DNA from: Rhodococcus sp. UNC23MFCrub1.1
GTDB taxonomy: Bacteria; Actinomycetota; Actinomycetes; Mycobacteriales; Mycobacteriaceae
Length of the DNA: 64,000 nucleotides
Assembly (NCBI RefSeq): GCF_000686025.1
Contig: NZ_JMLQ01000002.1
Span: 186,001 to 250,000, forward strand
Direction of reading: 5' to 3'
Shown here: piece by piece, positions 1 through 15,000 of the stretch
Position numbering within the stretch: the stretch's first letter is position 1
Layout: each line of letters starts with the position of its first letter
Made by a program: the position numbers and the translations under genes
The notes under the pieces: generated by a model
Told to the model about the DNA's origin: nothing
Seen by the model: the letters and a program-made list of their open reading frames with translations, nothing else
Databases searched by the model: none

Positions 1-1
1 G

Positions 2-3000
2 GCGTTCCAGAACCTCGAGCGCACGACGTTCGAACTCGGCGGCCTCGAGGTCGCCCGGTACGACGCCGGCATCCACTCCGCGAAGTTCGACCTGTCCATC
101 GAGATCACCGAGACGGTGGAGGACGGCGGGCAGGCCGGAGGCCGGTCGGGTGACGTACAGGCCGCGGGCATGACGATGGAGGTGACGTACTCGACCGACC
201 TGTTCGATGCGGAGACCGTCACGCTGTTCTGCGAGCGCTTCGAGCGCGTGCTGGCCGCGGCGATCGAGACGCCCGACCGCGCCGTCGGCGACATCCCACT
301 GCTCGACTCCGAGGAGGCGGCGTCGTTGGCACCCGTCACCGGGGACGACGCTGTGGCGGAGCGGACGCTCGGCGACCTCCTCGTCGATGCCGTCGAGAGC
401 AACCCCGACGGCCCGGCACTGGTCTTCGACTCCGCGGTCCTGTTCGACGGGACGTCGGTGTCCTACCGCGAACTCGGCGAGTTCTCGGCTCGACTCGCCC
501 GCGTGCTCATCGACCGGGGCATCGGAGCCGGATCCGCCGTGGCGCTGTCCGTCCCGCGCTCCGCGGAGTCGGTCGCGTTGATGTGGGCGGTGACCCGTAC
601 GGGTGCGGCCTTCGTCCCGATCGACCCCAACTACCCGGCCGATCGCATCGAGCACATGGTGACCGACTCGGGCGTCCGTGTCGGCCTGACGCTCGGCGTG
701 CACCGGGCGTCCCTGCCCGACGAGATCGACTGGCTCGTCGTCGATTCCGACGAGATCCGGGCACAGGTCTCGGCCGCGTCGGCGGATCCGATCACCGACG
801 CCGACCGCCGGACGGCCGTCACGCCGGCCGACCGCGCGTACATCATCTACACCTCGGGTTCCACCGGTCTGCCCAAGGGCGTCTCGGTGTCCCATCGTGG
901 TCTGAACCAGCTCGGGGTCTCCCAGCGCGAGCAGTACCGCGTCGAGAGCGACTCGCGCGTCATGCACTTCGCGTCGCCGAGCTTCGATGCCTCACTGCTG
1001 GAGCTGCTGCTCGCGGTTCCCGCTGCCGCCGCGCTGGTCATCGTTCCCACCACCGTGTACGGCGGTGAGGAGCTGGCGCAGTTCCTGCGCCGTCACGCGG
1101 TGACGCACGCGTTCATCACCCCGGCCGCGCTGGCCTCGGTGGACCACTCGGGTCTCGAAGCGTTGCAGACCATCTCGGTCGGCGGCGAGGCGTACTCGCA
1201 GGACCTGGTCACCAGGTTCGCGCCGGGTCGCCGCATGCTCAACGTGTACGGACCGACCGAGACCACGATCGTCTCGCACATCGGCAAGCCGATGGTGCCG
1301 GGTGGCCCGATGCCGTTCGGTGGCCCGATCCGCGGCGGTCGCGCCATGGTCCTCGACGCTCGGCTCAACCCCGTCCCCGTCGGTGTTCCCGGCGACCTCT
1401 ACACCGCGGGCCCCGGTGTGGCGCAGCACTATCACGAGCGTCGGGCACTCTCGTCCGAGCGGTTCGTCGCCGATCCGTACGGCGAGCCCGGTGCTCGCAT
1501 GTACCGCACGGGCGACGTCGTGCGCTGGTGGCGCCGCCCCGAGACGGGTGACCTCGAACTCGAGTACGTGGGTCGTGGCGACTCGCAGATCAAGATCCGC
1601 GGGTTCCGCATCGAGCCCGGCGAGATCGACGCCGTCGTGTCCTCGCACCCCGAGGTGCAGTTCGCGCTGACCACTCCCTTCACCACCGCTGCCGGGTCCA
1701 AGGTGCTGGTCACCTACGTCACGCTGACCGCGGGATCGTTGCTGCGCGAGTCGGACGTCACCGAGTGGGCAGCGGAATCACTTCCCGCGCACATGGTCCC
1801 GTCCGCCGTGGTCGTCATGGACGAGGTGCCGCTGGGTGCCACGGGCAAGGTCGACCGACGGGCTCTGCCGACGCCCGAGTTCGGTACCGACACCGACACG
1901 TACCGCGAACCCGCCACCGAGACCGAACGCGCGCTGGCAGCGGTCTTCGCCGACGTGCTCGGCGTCGATCGGGTCGGCGCGGACGACGACTTCTTCGCAC
2001 TCGGCGGAGACAGCATCGTCTCCATTCAGCTCGTCTCCCGCGCCCGCGCCGCCGGACTCTCCCTCAGCCCGCGTGACGTCTTCGAGCGCCGCACGGTGGC
2101 TGCCCTGGCGGCCGTCGTGTCGTCGGGGGAGAACGCCGTCCGCATGCTGCCCGAGCTCGAGGGTGGCGGCGTCGGATCCCGTCCGCTGACCCCGGCGGAG
2201 CACTTCATGACCCGCCGCGGCGGCGCCTACGAGCGCTTCTCGCAGAGCGTCGTACTGGACCTGCCGACAGGTATCGACGAGGCCGGTATCACCGCGACAC
2301 TGCAGGCCGTGCTGGACCGTCACGACATGTTCCGCGCGCGCCTCACCGGGTCGCTCGACGACGGCTTCGAGATCGTCACCGCGGCACCGGGTTCGGTGGA
2401 CGCCGCGTCGCTGCTCACCCGAGTCGACGTCGATGCCGACGTCACGGGCGACGACCTCGAGAAGGTGGCTCGCACGGCACTCGACTCGGCGCTGGATCGC
2501 CTGTCGACGGCCGAGGGTCGTCTCGTGCAGTTCGTCTGGCTGGACCGGGGGCCGTCGACCGGCGGCCACCTCGTCGTCGCCGGCCATCACCTCGCCGTCG
2601 ACGGTGTCTCGTGGCGCATCATCGTGCCGGACCTGGTCACCGCGTGGTTCGGCGTGTCCTCCGGGACCGAGCCGACTCTGCAACCGGTGGGCACGTCGAT
2701 GCGTACCTGGGCGCACGCGCTCGTGGACCAGGCGCCGTCCCGTCGCTCGGAACTGCCGTTCTGGAGTTCCGTCGTGCGGTCCGAGGACGTGCTGCTCGGC
2801 GACCGCGATCTCGACCCCGCCGTCGACGTGCAGGCCACGCTCGACAAGGTGCGCGTCACCGTCCCGGCGGACGTCACGACCGCCGTCGTCACCGCTCTGC
2901 CGCAGGTGTTCCGGGGCGGCGTGAACGACGGACTGTTGTCCGCACTGGCTCTGGCCGTGGCGAAGTGGCGCCGTGAGCGCGGCACCGAGACGTCGTCGTT

Positions 3001-6000
3001 GCTGCTGCGCCTCGAGGGCCACGGCCGCGAGGAGGACGTGCTCGGCGACGCCGGACTCGCGGATCTGTCGCGGACCGTCGGCTGGTTCACGTCGATCTTC
3101 CCCGTGCTGCTCGACCTCACCGACGTCGACCTCGACGACGCGTTCGCCGGTGGCGCCGCGGCCGGCCGAGCTGTCAAGGCCGTCAAGGAACAGCTGCTCG
3201 CGGTGCCCGATCGCGGTATGGGCTACGGCATGCTGCGCTACCTCGACGAGACGGGACGCTCGGTTCTCGCGCGATCCGTCGGCCAGATCAGCTTCAACTA
3301 CCTGGGCCGCCTGTCCGCGGGCGAGCTGCCCGAGGGTGCGGAGGGTCTGGGCTTCCTCCCGTCGTCCGACATCACCACCCTCGCGGACGTGCCTCTCGAT
3401 GCCGACATGCCGGCGATCGCCGTGCTCGACATCAACGCAGTCCTCGCGGACGAGCAGCTCGGTGCCACGTTCGCCTTCCCCCGCGGCATCCTGTCGTCGG
3501 AGGACGTGTCCGCGCTCGGCACCTACTGGGTCGAGGCGCTCACGGCGCTCGCTCAGCACGTCGGGAACGGCGATGCCGGCGGCCTCACGCCGTCGGACGT
3601 ACCGCTGGTACCGGTGTCGCAGAAGGACATCGAGGTCTTCGAGAACGAGATGTCCGATGCCGGGTCTCATCTCGAGGACGTCTGGTCCCTTGCTCCGCTG
3701 CAGGCGGGTCTGCTGTTCCACTCGTCGATGCAGCCGGCCGGCGCTCCCGACGTCTACGTCATGCAGGTCGTGATGGACCTGACCGGCGACGTCGACCGGG
3801 ACCGGTTCGTCGCCGCGGCCGGTGCGCTGCTCGCGCGCTACGACGGGCTGCGGACCTCGTTCCGCACCACCGCGGACGGTCGTGCGGTGCAACTGGTTCC
3901 GAGTTCCGCCGAGGTTCCGTGGGTCGACGTCGACCTGCGCGGCCACGACGACATCGAGGGCGACCTGCGCGTCGAGCTCGAGACCGAGCGGGACCGCCGG
4001 TTCTCGATGGACAGCGCGCCGCTGGTGCGCTTCCGGATGATCCGCACCGCCGACGACGCGGTCACGCTGTCGTTCATGGCGCACCACATCGTCATCGACG
4101 GATGGTCGATGCCGCTGGTGCTCAAGGATCTCCTGACGCTGTACGCCCTGCGCGGAGATGCGTCGCTGCTTCCCGAGGTCCGGTCCTACCGTTCCTTCCT
4201 GGAGTGGCTGTCGGTCCGCGACCGCGCCGTCTCGGTCAAGGCGTGGACCACCGCGTTCGCCGGCGCTGAAGAGCCGACGCTGTTGTCGGGAATCACCGAT
4301 ACGTCCGGGGTCTCGACCGACACGGGTCGGGTCGAGGTCGTCATGGACGAGAAGGTCACGTCCGAGCTGACCGATCTGGGGTCGCGTCTCGGTGTCACGC
4401 TCAGCACGATCGTGCAGGCGGCGTGGGGCCTCGTGCTCGCGCGCCAGCTGGGCCGCGACGACGTCGCGTTCGGTGGGACGGTTTCCGGTCGCCCCGCCGA
4501 CCTCGAGGGCGTCGAGACCATGGTCGGCCTGTTCATCAACACGCTGCCCGTCCGCGTGCGCATCGACGAGTCCGACAGCATCGAGTCCTTCCTGCTCCGG
4601 TTGCAGGAGGAGCAGACGGTGTTGCTCGACCACCACTACCTGGGGCTGGCGGACATCACCACCGCTGTCGGCCCGGGCGCGGTGTTCGACTCGATCACCG
4701 TTCTCGAGTCCTACCCGGTGGACGAGGAGGGCCTGAAGGCCGCCGCGTCCATCGACGGCATGGCTGTCACCGGCGCTCAGGTGCTCGACGCGACGCACTA
4801 CCCGATCAACGTGGTCACGTTCGCGGACACGCAGATCCGCATGACGCTGCGCTACCTGCGCGACCTGTTCTCCGACGAGTACGTGTCCGCACTGGGCGGT
4901 CGCCTGCAGGCCGTGTTCGCGGCGTTCGCCACGTCACCGGGTGCACCCGTCGGCCGCATCGAGACGCTGCTCGCCGACGAGCGCGCCGACCTGCTGTCGC
5001 GCCGCGGATCCGCCGACGTCGACGAGCGCACGCTCGTCCGGATCCTCGAGGACGCCGCGGATCACGCTCCCAGCAGACTCGCCGTCCGCCAGGGATCGGT
5101 GCAGTGGACGTACGAGGAGCTCGACGCTCGTGCCACGCGCCTCGCGCGCGTCCTCGTCGACGCGGGTGTCGGACCGGACGTCGTGGTGGCCGTGGCGGTT
5201 CCGCGGTCGCCCGAGTTCGTGCTCTGCGTCTGGGCGGTCGCCAAGGCGGGCGGTTACGTGGTGCCCGTCGACCCGGCACACCCTGCCGAGCGCATCGACT
5301 ACATGGTGCACGACTCGACGGCGGCGCTCGGCATCACGACGGTCGCCGACCGCCCCGCCGACGTCGACGGGCTGCGGTGGCTCGTCCTCGACGACGAGCA
5401 GTTCGCGGCCGACGTCGACTCCCGCTCGCCCGAGCGCCTCACCGACGGTGAGCGTCTCGGCACCGTGCGCATGAGCAACGCGGCGTACATGATCTACACG
5501 TCCGGATCGACCGGTCGCCCCAAGGGTGTCGTCGTCCCGCACACCGGTCTCGCCAATCTGGTGGCCGCACAGACGGACTCGCTGGGTATCGACCACGCGT
5601 CGATCGTCCTGGCCGTGGCGTCGACGAGCTTCGACGCGTCGATCTTCGAGATCCTGCTGGCCGCGGGCAATGCCGTGCCGCTGGCACCGGCGCCCGCCGG
5701 GTTCTACGGCGGACCCGATCTGGCGCGCTTCGTCACCGACGAGGGTGTCACCCACATGGTGATCACGCCGTCCGCGCTGGCGACCGTCGAGCCGGACGCG
5801 GTGCCGTCCGTGCGCGCCGTCATGCCCGTCGGCGAGGCTCTTCCGCCGGATCTGATGACGGCGTGGGCGACATCCGGTCGCACCGTCGTCAACGGGTACG
5901 GACCCGCCGAGACGACGATCATGATCAACGCGTCGGTGCCCCTCTCCGCAGGCGATCCGATCACGGTGGGCGGTCCCAGCAAGGGCACTCGCGAGTACGT

Positions 6001-9000
6001 GCTGGACGGCCGACTGCGGCCCGTGCCCGTCGGCGTTCCCGGTGAGCTCTACGCCGGAGGACCGGGTGTCGCGCGCGGCTACTTCGGCCGCCCGACGCTC
6101 ACCTCCGAGCGCTTCGTCGCCGATCCGTACGGTCCCGCGGGGAGCCGTCTGTACCGCACCGGCGACGTGGTCCGCTGGACCGAGGCCGGCACCGTCGAGT
6201 ACATCGGCCGCAGCGACTTCCAGGTCAAGATCCGGGGCCAGCGCATCGAGCTCGGCGAGATCGACGCCGCTCTCGCGGCGCACCCGGACGTGGACTTCGC
6301 CGTGACGGTCGGCCACCGATCCGTCGGTGGCGTCACCGACCTCGTGTCCTACGTCCTGCCGGCGGCGTCCCTGCTCGAGGCGGGCGCGACCCTGGACGTC
6401 GCGGCCGTGCACGCCTCCGTCAAGGAGAGCCTGCCCGCGCACATGGTGCCCGCGGTGATCATGCCGCTCACCTCCGTGCCGCTGAACCCGGTCGGCAAGC
6501 TCGACCGTGCCGCGCTGCCGGAGCCCACCCTGGTGCGGCAGCAGGCCGAGTACCGCGCCCCCGAGACGCCCGAGGATCAGGCCGTCGCCGAAGTGTTCGC
6601 CGATCTTCTCGGCGTGGAGCGGGTCGGTGTCGACGACAGCTTCTTCGATCTCGGCGGCAACTCGCTCGTGGCCACCCAGGCCGTCGCGCGTATCAACGCG
6701 GCACTGGACACCCACATCGGCGTGCGCGACATCTTCGACGCGTCGACCGTGGGCGAACTCGCGGCGCGCGCACTCTCGGGTGGAGTCGGTCGTCGCCCCG
6801 CGCTCGTCGCGGGCGAGCGGCCCGATCCGGTGCCGCTGTCGCTCGCACAGCGCCGCATGTGGTTCCTCAACCAGTTCGACACCAGCTCGCCCGCGTACAA
6901 CATCCCGCTGGCGGTGCGCCTCACCGGCACGCTCGACGTCGCCGCGCTGGAGGAGGCCGTCCGCGACGTCCTCGCCCGGCACGAGACGCTGCGCACGGTG
7001 TACCCCGGGTCGGAAGAGGGTCCCTACCAGGTCATCCTGGGTGTGGACGACGTTCCCCTCGACCTGGCGCCACGTCCGGTCGAGACCGCCGGTGTGCCCG
7101 GCGCGTTGTTCGAGTTCATCGCGTCCGGGTTCGACGTCACGGCCGCCGTGCCCGTGCGCGGTCTGCTGCTCGAGGTCGTCGACCCGGCCGGCGACGCGGC
7201 GGAGTACGTGCTGTCCATCGTCGTGCACCACATCTCCGCGGACGGATTCTCGCTCGGCCCGCTGGCACGCGACGTCATGGTCGCCTACTCGGCGCGCGTC
7301 GCCGGAGCGATCCCGGAGTGGGCACCCCTGCCCGTGCAGTACGCCGACTACGCGCTGTGGCAGCGCGAGGTGCTGGGATCGGAGAGCGACCCGGAGTCGT
7401 TGACCGCCCAGCAGATCGCGTACTGGAAGCAGCAGCTCGCCGGTCTGGACGATCCGATCGAGCTGCCGACCGACAGGCCGCGCCCGGCGGTTCAGTCCAT
7501 GCTCGGCCACTCGGTGCAGTTCGCGCTGACCCCCGAGCAGACGGCCGGACTGCGCGCCGTCGCCGCGTCGCGTCAGGGCACGCTGTTCATGGCCGTGCAC
7601 GCGGCGTGGTCCGTGCTGCTCGGCGCCCTGTCGGGCTCGCGCGACATCGCCGTCGGAACCCCGATCGCCGGACGTGGCGAGCGCGAACTCGACGACATGG
7701 TCGGCATGTTCGTCAACACGCTGGCACTGCGTCTCGACGTCGATCCGGATGCGTCGTTCGCCGATCTGGTCGCGGCCGCCCGCGCGGCCGACCTGGCCGC
7801 GTTCGGTCACGCCGACGTGCCGTTCGAGCAGCTCGTCGAGGCCGTCGACCCGCGTCGGTCGACCGCGTACCACCCGATCTTCCAGGTGGGCTTCTCGTTC
7901 CAGAACCTCGCGCCGGTGACGTTCGAGCTCCCCGACCTCACCGTCGGGGACGTCGGGCTCGAGGCCGCGGTCTCGCAGTTCGATCTGCACCTCATCGTCA
8001 GTGAGGGAGCCGAGGACGGCTCGCTGCAGTCGGTGCTCACCTTCGCCGAGGCGCTGTTCGACCGCGCCACGGCCGAGTCGTTCACCGAGCGCTTCTCCCG
8101 CGTGGTCGACGCGCTGATCGCCCGTCCGGACGCACCGGTGCACACCGCGGACGTCTTGAGTGCGGACGAGCGTCGGTCGATCCTGGTGGACACCAACGAC
8201 ACTCGTGTCGCGGGTGCGCCCACCTCCGTCGCGCGAATGTTCGCCGATCGGGTCGCCGAGCGTCCCGACGTCGCGGCCCTGACCGAGGGTGACGTCTCAC
8301 TCACGTACGGCGAGTTCGGCTCTCGCGTCGCACGGCTGGCGCGCAGGTTGCTCGCCGACGGCGTGCGGACCGGTGATCTCGTCGCCGTGGCGATGCCGCG
8401 GTCGACCGAGTCGATGGTCGCGATGTACGCGGTGGTCCAGGCCGGTGCGGCCTACCTGCCGATCGACCTCGACCACCCGGCCGAGCGCACGGAGTACGTG
8501 CTGGGTGATGCCCGGCCGTCGCTGATCCTGCTGGGCGGTCGAGCTCTGTCGGCGCCCTCGGACGTCCCGACGATCGACGTGCTCACGGCGGAGCTCTCGG
8601 ACTTCTCCGACGCTCCCGTCACCGACGACGAGCGCAGCCGCCCGCTGTCGGCCGAGGACCCCGTGTACGTCATCTACACCTCGGGGTCGACCGGACGTCC
8701 CAAGGGCGTCGCGCTGCCGCATCGCGCTGTGGCGAACCAGCTCTGGTGGATCCAGAACGAGTTCGAACTCACGGCGGACGACGCGATGGTGCAGAAGACA
8801 CCGTCCACGTTCGACCTGTCGGTGTGGGAGCTGTGGTGGCCGCTGACCGCGGGCGCCCGGTTGGTGATCGGTTCGCCCGAGGCGAACCGGGACCCCGCCG
8901 AACTCGCGCGACTGATGCGCGAGCAGAACGTCACCGTCGCCGACTTCGTGCCGTCGCTCCTCGGTGCGTTCGCCTCGGTGGCGACGGCCGAGGACGTCGC

Positions 9001-12000
9001 GTCACTGCGAGCGGTCCTGTGCATCGGCGAGGCGCTGCCGCGCGATGTGGTCACCGCGTTCGGTCGACTGTCCGACGCTCCGGTGGTGAACCTCTACGGA
9101 CCGACGGAGGCTGCGGTCTCGGTCACCGTGCACCACATCGCGTCCGACGAGACGGGTCCGGTGTCCATCGGTGGACCCGAGGCGAACGTGCAGGTCTACG
9201 TTCTCGATTCGCGACTGCGGCCGGTACCCGTCGGTGTCGCGGGTGAGCTCTACCTCGCGGGCGATCAGCTGGCGCTCGGCTACTTCGGCAACACCACCCT
9301 GACGGCGGAGCGCTTCGTCGCCGATCCGTTCGGGTCCGGCAGGCTCTACCGCACGGGTGACGCGGTCCGCTGGGTCACCCGCGGTGACGCACGGGTTCTC
9401 GAGTTCGTCGCCCGCACCGACGACCAGGTCAAGGTGCGCGGTTTCCGTATCGAACTCGGCGAGGTCGAGGCCGCGCTGACCACCGCCGACGGTGTCGCCG
9501 CATCGGCCGCCACCGTCGCCCGTACCGCCGGCGGCGAGCTGCTGGTGGGCTACGTGGTGCCCGAGAAGGACGTCACCCTCGACGTCGACGCGGTGCGATC
9601 CGCTGCGGCCGAAACGGTTCCGGGCTACATGGTTCCCGCGCGCATCGTGGTGATCGAGGAGTTGCCGCTGAGCGTCAACGGCAAGCTCGACCGTCGCCGA
9701 TTGCCCTCGATCGATCTGGACGTGGCGCGGGAGTACCGCGCGCCGTCCACCCCGGTCGAGGAGATCGTCGCCGCCGCGTACGCCGCGGTGCTCGGTGTCG
9801 AGCGAGTCGGCATGGACGACAACTTCTTCGAGCTCGGTGGCAACTCGCTGTCGGCGACGCAGGTGGTGGCGCGGGTCAACGCCCGGCTGAACACCCGCAT
9901 CGGCATCCGTGAGATGTTCGAGTCGGCCGACGTCGCGACGTTCGCGGCGCGCGCCGAGTCGGCGTCGACGTCGGACACCCGTGCACCGCTGGTGCCCGTC
10001 GAACGTCCTGCTCACGTGCCACTCTCGCTCGCGCAGTCGCGCATGTGGTTCCTCAACCAGTTCGACACGTCGTCGCCCGCCTACAACGTGCCGCTGGCCA
10101 TCCGCCTCGAGGGTCGCCTCGATCTCGACGCACTGACGCTCGCCGTCCGGGACGTCCTCGACCGCCACGAGTCGCTGCGCACGGTTTACCCGCAGACTCC
10201 GGACGGCCCGACCCAGGTGGTTCTCCCCACTCGCGACGTGCCGCTCGACCTCGCGGTCGAGGACGTCACCGAGGAGAACATCGCCGCACGGCTGTTCACC
10301 TTCGTCTCCGGCGGCTTCGACGTCACCGCGGAGGTGCCCGTCCGCGGACTCCTGCTGCAGGTGACGGACGCGGCGGGAGACGCCCCCGCGCACGTGCTCG
10401 GCATCGTGATCCACCACGTGTCGTCCGACGGCTTCTCGCAGGGCCCGTTGGCCCGTGACGTCATGGTGGCCTACACCGCCCGCGTCCGCGGCGAGGCTCC
10501 CGGCTGGACGCCGCTCCCGGTGCAGTACGCCGACTTCGCGCTGTGGCAGCGGACCGTCCTGGGATCGCTGGACGACGACACCTCCGTCGTCTCGCGGCAG
10601 GTCGCGTACTGGCGGACCCGTCTCGCCGGCCTCGGCGACGCGCTGCCGCTGCCCACCGACCGCCCCCGCCCCGCGGTGCAGTCGTTGCAGGGCAAGTCGA
10701 TCCGCTTCGAGATCTCCGCGGACATCACCGCCGCGCTCACCCGCATCGCGCAGGAGCGCCGCGCGACGCTGTTCATGGCGATGCACGCCGCCTGGTCCGT
10801 CACCCTGTCCGCACTCAGCGGCAGTCGCGACATCGCCGTCGGCACCCCGATCGCCGGTCGCGGCGAGCCGGAGCTCGACGACATGGTCGGCATGTTCGTG
10901 AACACGCTGGCACTCCGCGTCGACGTGGACCCGGACCTCACGTTCGGCGCCCTCGTGGACGCGGTTCGCGAGTCCGATCTCGCGGCCTTCGGCAACGCCG
11001 ACGTGCCCTTCGAGCAGCTGGTCGAGGCACTGAACCCCGTGCGCTCCACGGCGTACCACCCGTTGTTCCAGGTGGGCTTCTCGTTCCAGAACCTCTCGCC
11101 CGTCCGGTTCGAACTGCCCGACCTCACGGTCTCCGACGCGGGCTTCGACTTCGATGTGTCGCAGTTCGACCTGCACCTCATCGTCAGCGAGGACGCCGCC
11201 GCAGGACAGATCGCGATGCTCACCTTCGCCACGTCGCTCTTCGACGAGTCCACGGCACAGGTCTTCGTCGACCGCTTCCTGCGCGTGCTCGACGCCGTCA
11301 CCGCACGGCCCGAGGACCGCATCGCCGCCGTGGACGTCCTGTCGCCCGAGGAGCGCCGCGACATCCTTCTCACGCGCAACGACACCGCGGTGGCCGGCGT
11401 GCCCGAGCTCCTCACGGACATGTTCGCCGCGCGCGTCGCGGCGGCTCCCGACACCACGGCCCTGACATATCTCGACGACTCGATCACCTACGGTGAGTTC
11501 TCCGAGAGGGTGTCCCGTCTCGCCCGGTTCCTCATCGGTGAGGGCGTGCGGACCGGTGACCTCGTCGCCGTCGCGATCCCGCGCTCGATCGACGCGATGG
11601 TCGCGATGTACGGCGTCGTCGCGGCGGGTGCCGGCTATCTGCCGATCGACCTCGACCACCCTGCCGAACGCACCGAATACGTCCTCGACAGCGCGTCCCC
11701 GTCGGTCGTCGTCATCGCGGGCACCCCGCTGTCCGTCGAGACCACGATCCCGACGGTGGATCTGGCGACCGTCGACGTGTCGCTCTTCGACGGCTCGCCC
11801 ATCACCGACATCGATCGCAGTCGGCCCCTGCTGCCGCAGGACCGCGCCTACGTCATCTACACGTCGGGATCGACAGGTCGTCCCAAGGGCGTGGCCCTTC
11901 CGCATCGCGCCGTCGCCAATCAGATGACGTGGATCCAGAACGAGTACCGGCTCACGGCGACCGACGCGATGGTGCAGAAGACGCCCGCGACGTTCGACCT

Positions 12001-15000
12001 GTCCGTGTGGGAACTGTGGTGGCCGCTGACCGCCGGCGCGCGTCTCGTGCTGGCGTCGCCCGAGGGCAACCGCGACCCGTCGTACCTCGCTCGTCTGATG
12101 CGCGAGGAACACGTCACCGTCGCCGACTTCGTGCCGTCGTTGCTCGGTGCGTTCTGCGCCGTCGCGTCGCGGGAGGACCTCGTGTCCCTGCGCGCCGTCC
12201 TGTGCATCGGCGAGGCGCTCCCGCGTGACGTCGTCCGGGCGTTCGAGGCACTGTCCGACGCGCCGCTCGACAACCTCTACGGACCGACCGAGGCCGCCGT
12301 CTCCGTGACCGCCCACCGCACGGTGCGCGGCGCGACCGGAGCCGTGCCCATCGGTACCCCCGAGGCGAACGTGCGCGTCTACGTTCTCGACGACCGGCTG
12401 CGTCCGGTCCCGGCCGGCGTCGGGGGAGAGCTCTATCTCGGCGGCGTCCAGCTCGCACTCGGCTACGTCGGTCGCCCGGATCTGACGAGCGACCGCTTCG
12501 TGGCGGATCCGTTCGGCGAGAACGGGTCTCGGCTCTACCGCACCGGTGACGCCGTGCGATGGAACGCCGACGGCGCACTGGTGTTCCTCGATCGCACGGA
12601 CACCCAGGTCAAGATCCGCGGGTTCCGCATCGAGCTCGGCGAGATCGAGAGTGTGCTCGTGTCCCACGAGTCGGTGGCCGCGGCCGCCGCCGCCGTGTCC
12701 TCGGGACGCGGTGGAGACACCCTCGTCGGCTACGTCGTCGCCCGTCCGGACACGACCGTGGACGTCGACGCCGTACGGGCCGCGGCGGCGGAACAGCTGC
12801 CGTCCTACATGGTTCCGCAGCGCGTCGTCGTGATCGACGAACTGCCGTTGAGCGTCAACGGCAAGCTCGACCGACGTCGTCTGCCGCAGGTCGGCGTGGA
12901 CACCGCCTCGACCTACCGCGCGCCGTCGACGCCGGTGGAGGAAGTGGTGGCGGGAGCCATCGCCTCGGTGCTCGGCGTGCCGCGCGTCGGCGTGGACGAC
13001 AACTTCTTCGAGCTCGGCGGCAACTCGCTGTCGGCGACGCAGGTGATCGCCCGCGTCAACGCCGCACTGAACGCCCGCGTCGGGATCCGGGAGATCTTCG
13101 AGGCGCCCACCGCGGCCGGTCTCGCCCTGCGCGCCGAGCGTGCGGTGGAGTACGGCACCCGCGTACCGCTCGCTCCCCGCGAGCGCCCGGACGAGATCCC
13201 GCTGTCGCTCGCTCAGCAGCGCATGTGGTTCCTCAACCGGTTCGACGCGTCGTCTGCGGCCTACAACATCCCGCTCGCCATCAAGCTCACCGGCGATCTC
13301 GACGTCGCGGCACTCGAGCAGGCGGTCGTGGACGTCGTCGGGCGGCACGAGGTGTTGCGCACGGTCTACCCCGAGGGCGAGAACGGCCCGCACCAGGTGG
13401 TGCTGCCGATCGACCGCACGGGGCTGTCGCTCACGGTCGACGACGTCGACGAGGCGGACGTCCGCGCACGCCTCTACGGCTTCGTGACTCGCGGGTTCGA
13501 CGTCACCACCGAGGTGCCCGTGCGAGCGGCGATCTACCGGACCGGACCGTCGGAGCAGATCCTGGCGTTCGTCATCCACCACGTGTCGTCGGACGGGTTC
13601 TCGCTCGGGCCCCTCGCCCGCGACGTCATGGTGGCGTACTCGTCCCGCATCGCCGGCAACGCTCCGGTGTGGTTGCCGCTGCCGGTGCAGTACGCGGACT
13701 ACACCCTGTGGCAGCTCGAGGTGCTGGGAGACGAGTCGGATCCCGAGTCCGTGCTCGCCCGGCAGGTCGAGTTCTGGCGTACCGCACTGGCGGGCATCGA
13801 GGGACCGATCGAGCTGCCGTTCGATCGCCCGCGCCCGGAGATCCAGGCCATGGAGGGCGAGTCGGTGCGCTTCACCATCTCCGCCGACCGTGCGTCCGCT
13901 CTGAACCGTGTCGCCGCGGCGTCGCGTTCGACGCTGTTCATGGCGATGCACGCCGCGTTCGCGGTGACCTTGTCGAAGCTGTCGGGATCGCGCGACATCG
14001 TGGTCGGCACCCCCATCGCCGGCCGCGGCGAGCAGGAGCTCGACCAGATGATCGGCCAGTTCGCGAACACGCTGGGCCTGCGGCTCGACGTCGACCCCGA
14101 CAGCACGTTCGCCGATCTCGTCGAGCAGGCGCGCGGCCGCGATCTCGCGGCATTCGGCAACGCCGACGTCCCGTTCGAGCGTCTCGTCGAGGCGATCAAC
14201 CCCGAGCGGTCGACGGCGTACCACCCGCTGTTCCAGGTCGGCTTCTCGTTCCAGAATCTCGAGCAGATCTCGCTGACCCTGCCCGGTCTCGAGATCTCCG
14301 ACCTCGGCGTCGAGACCGGCGCGGCGCAGTTCGATCTGCAGTTGCTCGTGGGTGCGGAGGAAGGTGGCGACGGTGTCACCAGTGCGCTCGACTGCGCGTT
14401 GACGTTCTCGACGGCGCTGTTCGATCGCAGTACCGCAGACCAGCTCGTGGAGCGGCTGCTGCGCGTTCTCGACACGGTGACGGACGATCCGACGGTGCCG
14501 GTGCGCGCCGTCGACGTCTTGTCCGACGCCGAACAGCGCACGCTGATCGACTCGGTCAACGCCACCGACCGCGACGGTGCGCCGTCGCTGCTCTCCGCGA
14601 TGTTCACGTCGCAGGTCGCGGCCACCCCGGATGCGGTCGCCGTCACGTTCGAGGGCGAGTCCCTGACGTACGCCGAACTCGGCGCCCGTGTCGCTCGCTC
14701 CGCTCGCCACCTGATGGCGTCGGGAGTGGGCACCGGCGATCTCGTCGCCGTCGCGGTTCCGCGGTCGCTCGACTCGATCGTCGCGCTGTACGCCGTCGTG
14801 CAGACCGGCGCCGCGTACCTGCCGATCGATCCGGATCACCCGGCGGACCGCACCGAGTACGTGCTCGCGGACGCCGGGCCGTCACTCGTGATCACGGGAC
14901 CCGACGGGCTCGCCGTGTCGAGCGACCTCGTGCAGATCGATCTGTCCTCGGTCGACCTCTCGACGTACCCGTCCGATCCGGTCACCGATGCCGAACGCAG

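Noticed and set aside
9002-14839. Very long open frame (1945 codons) on the minus strand opposite the large NRPS
   Set aside because: Its product is low-complexity Arg/His/Asp/Gly-rich text, as expected for the antisense frame of high-GC coding DNA. The plus-strand frame has clear NRPS domains throughout.
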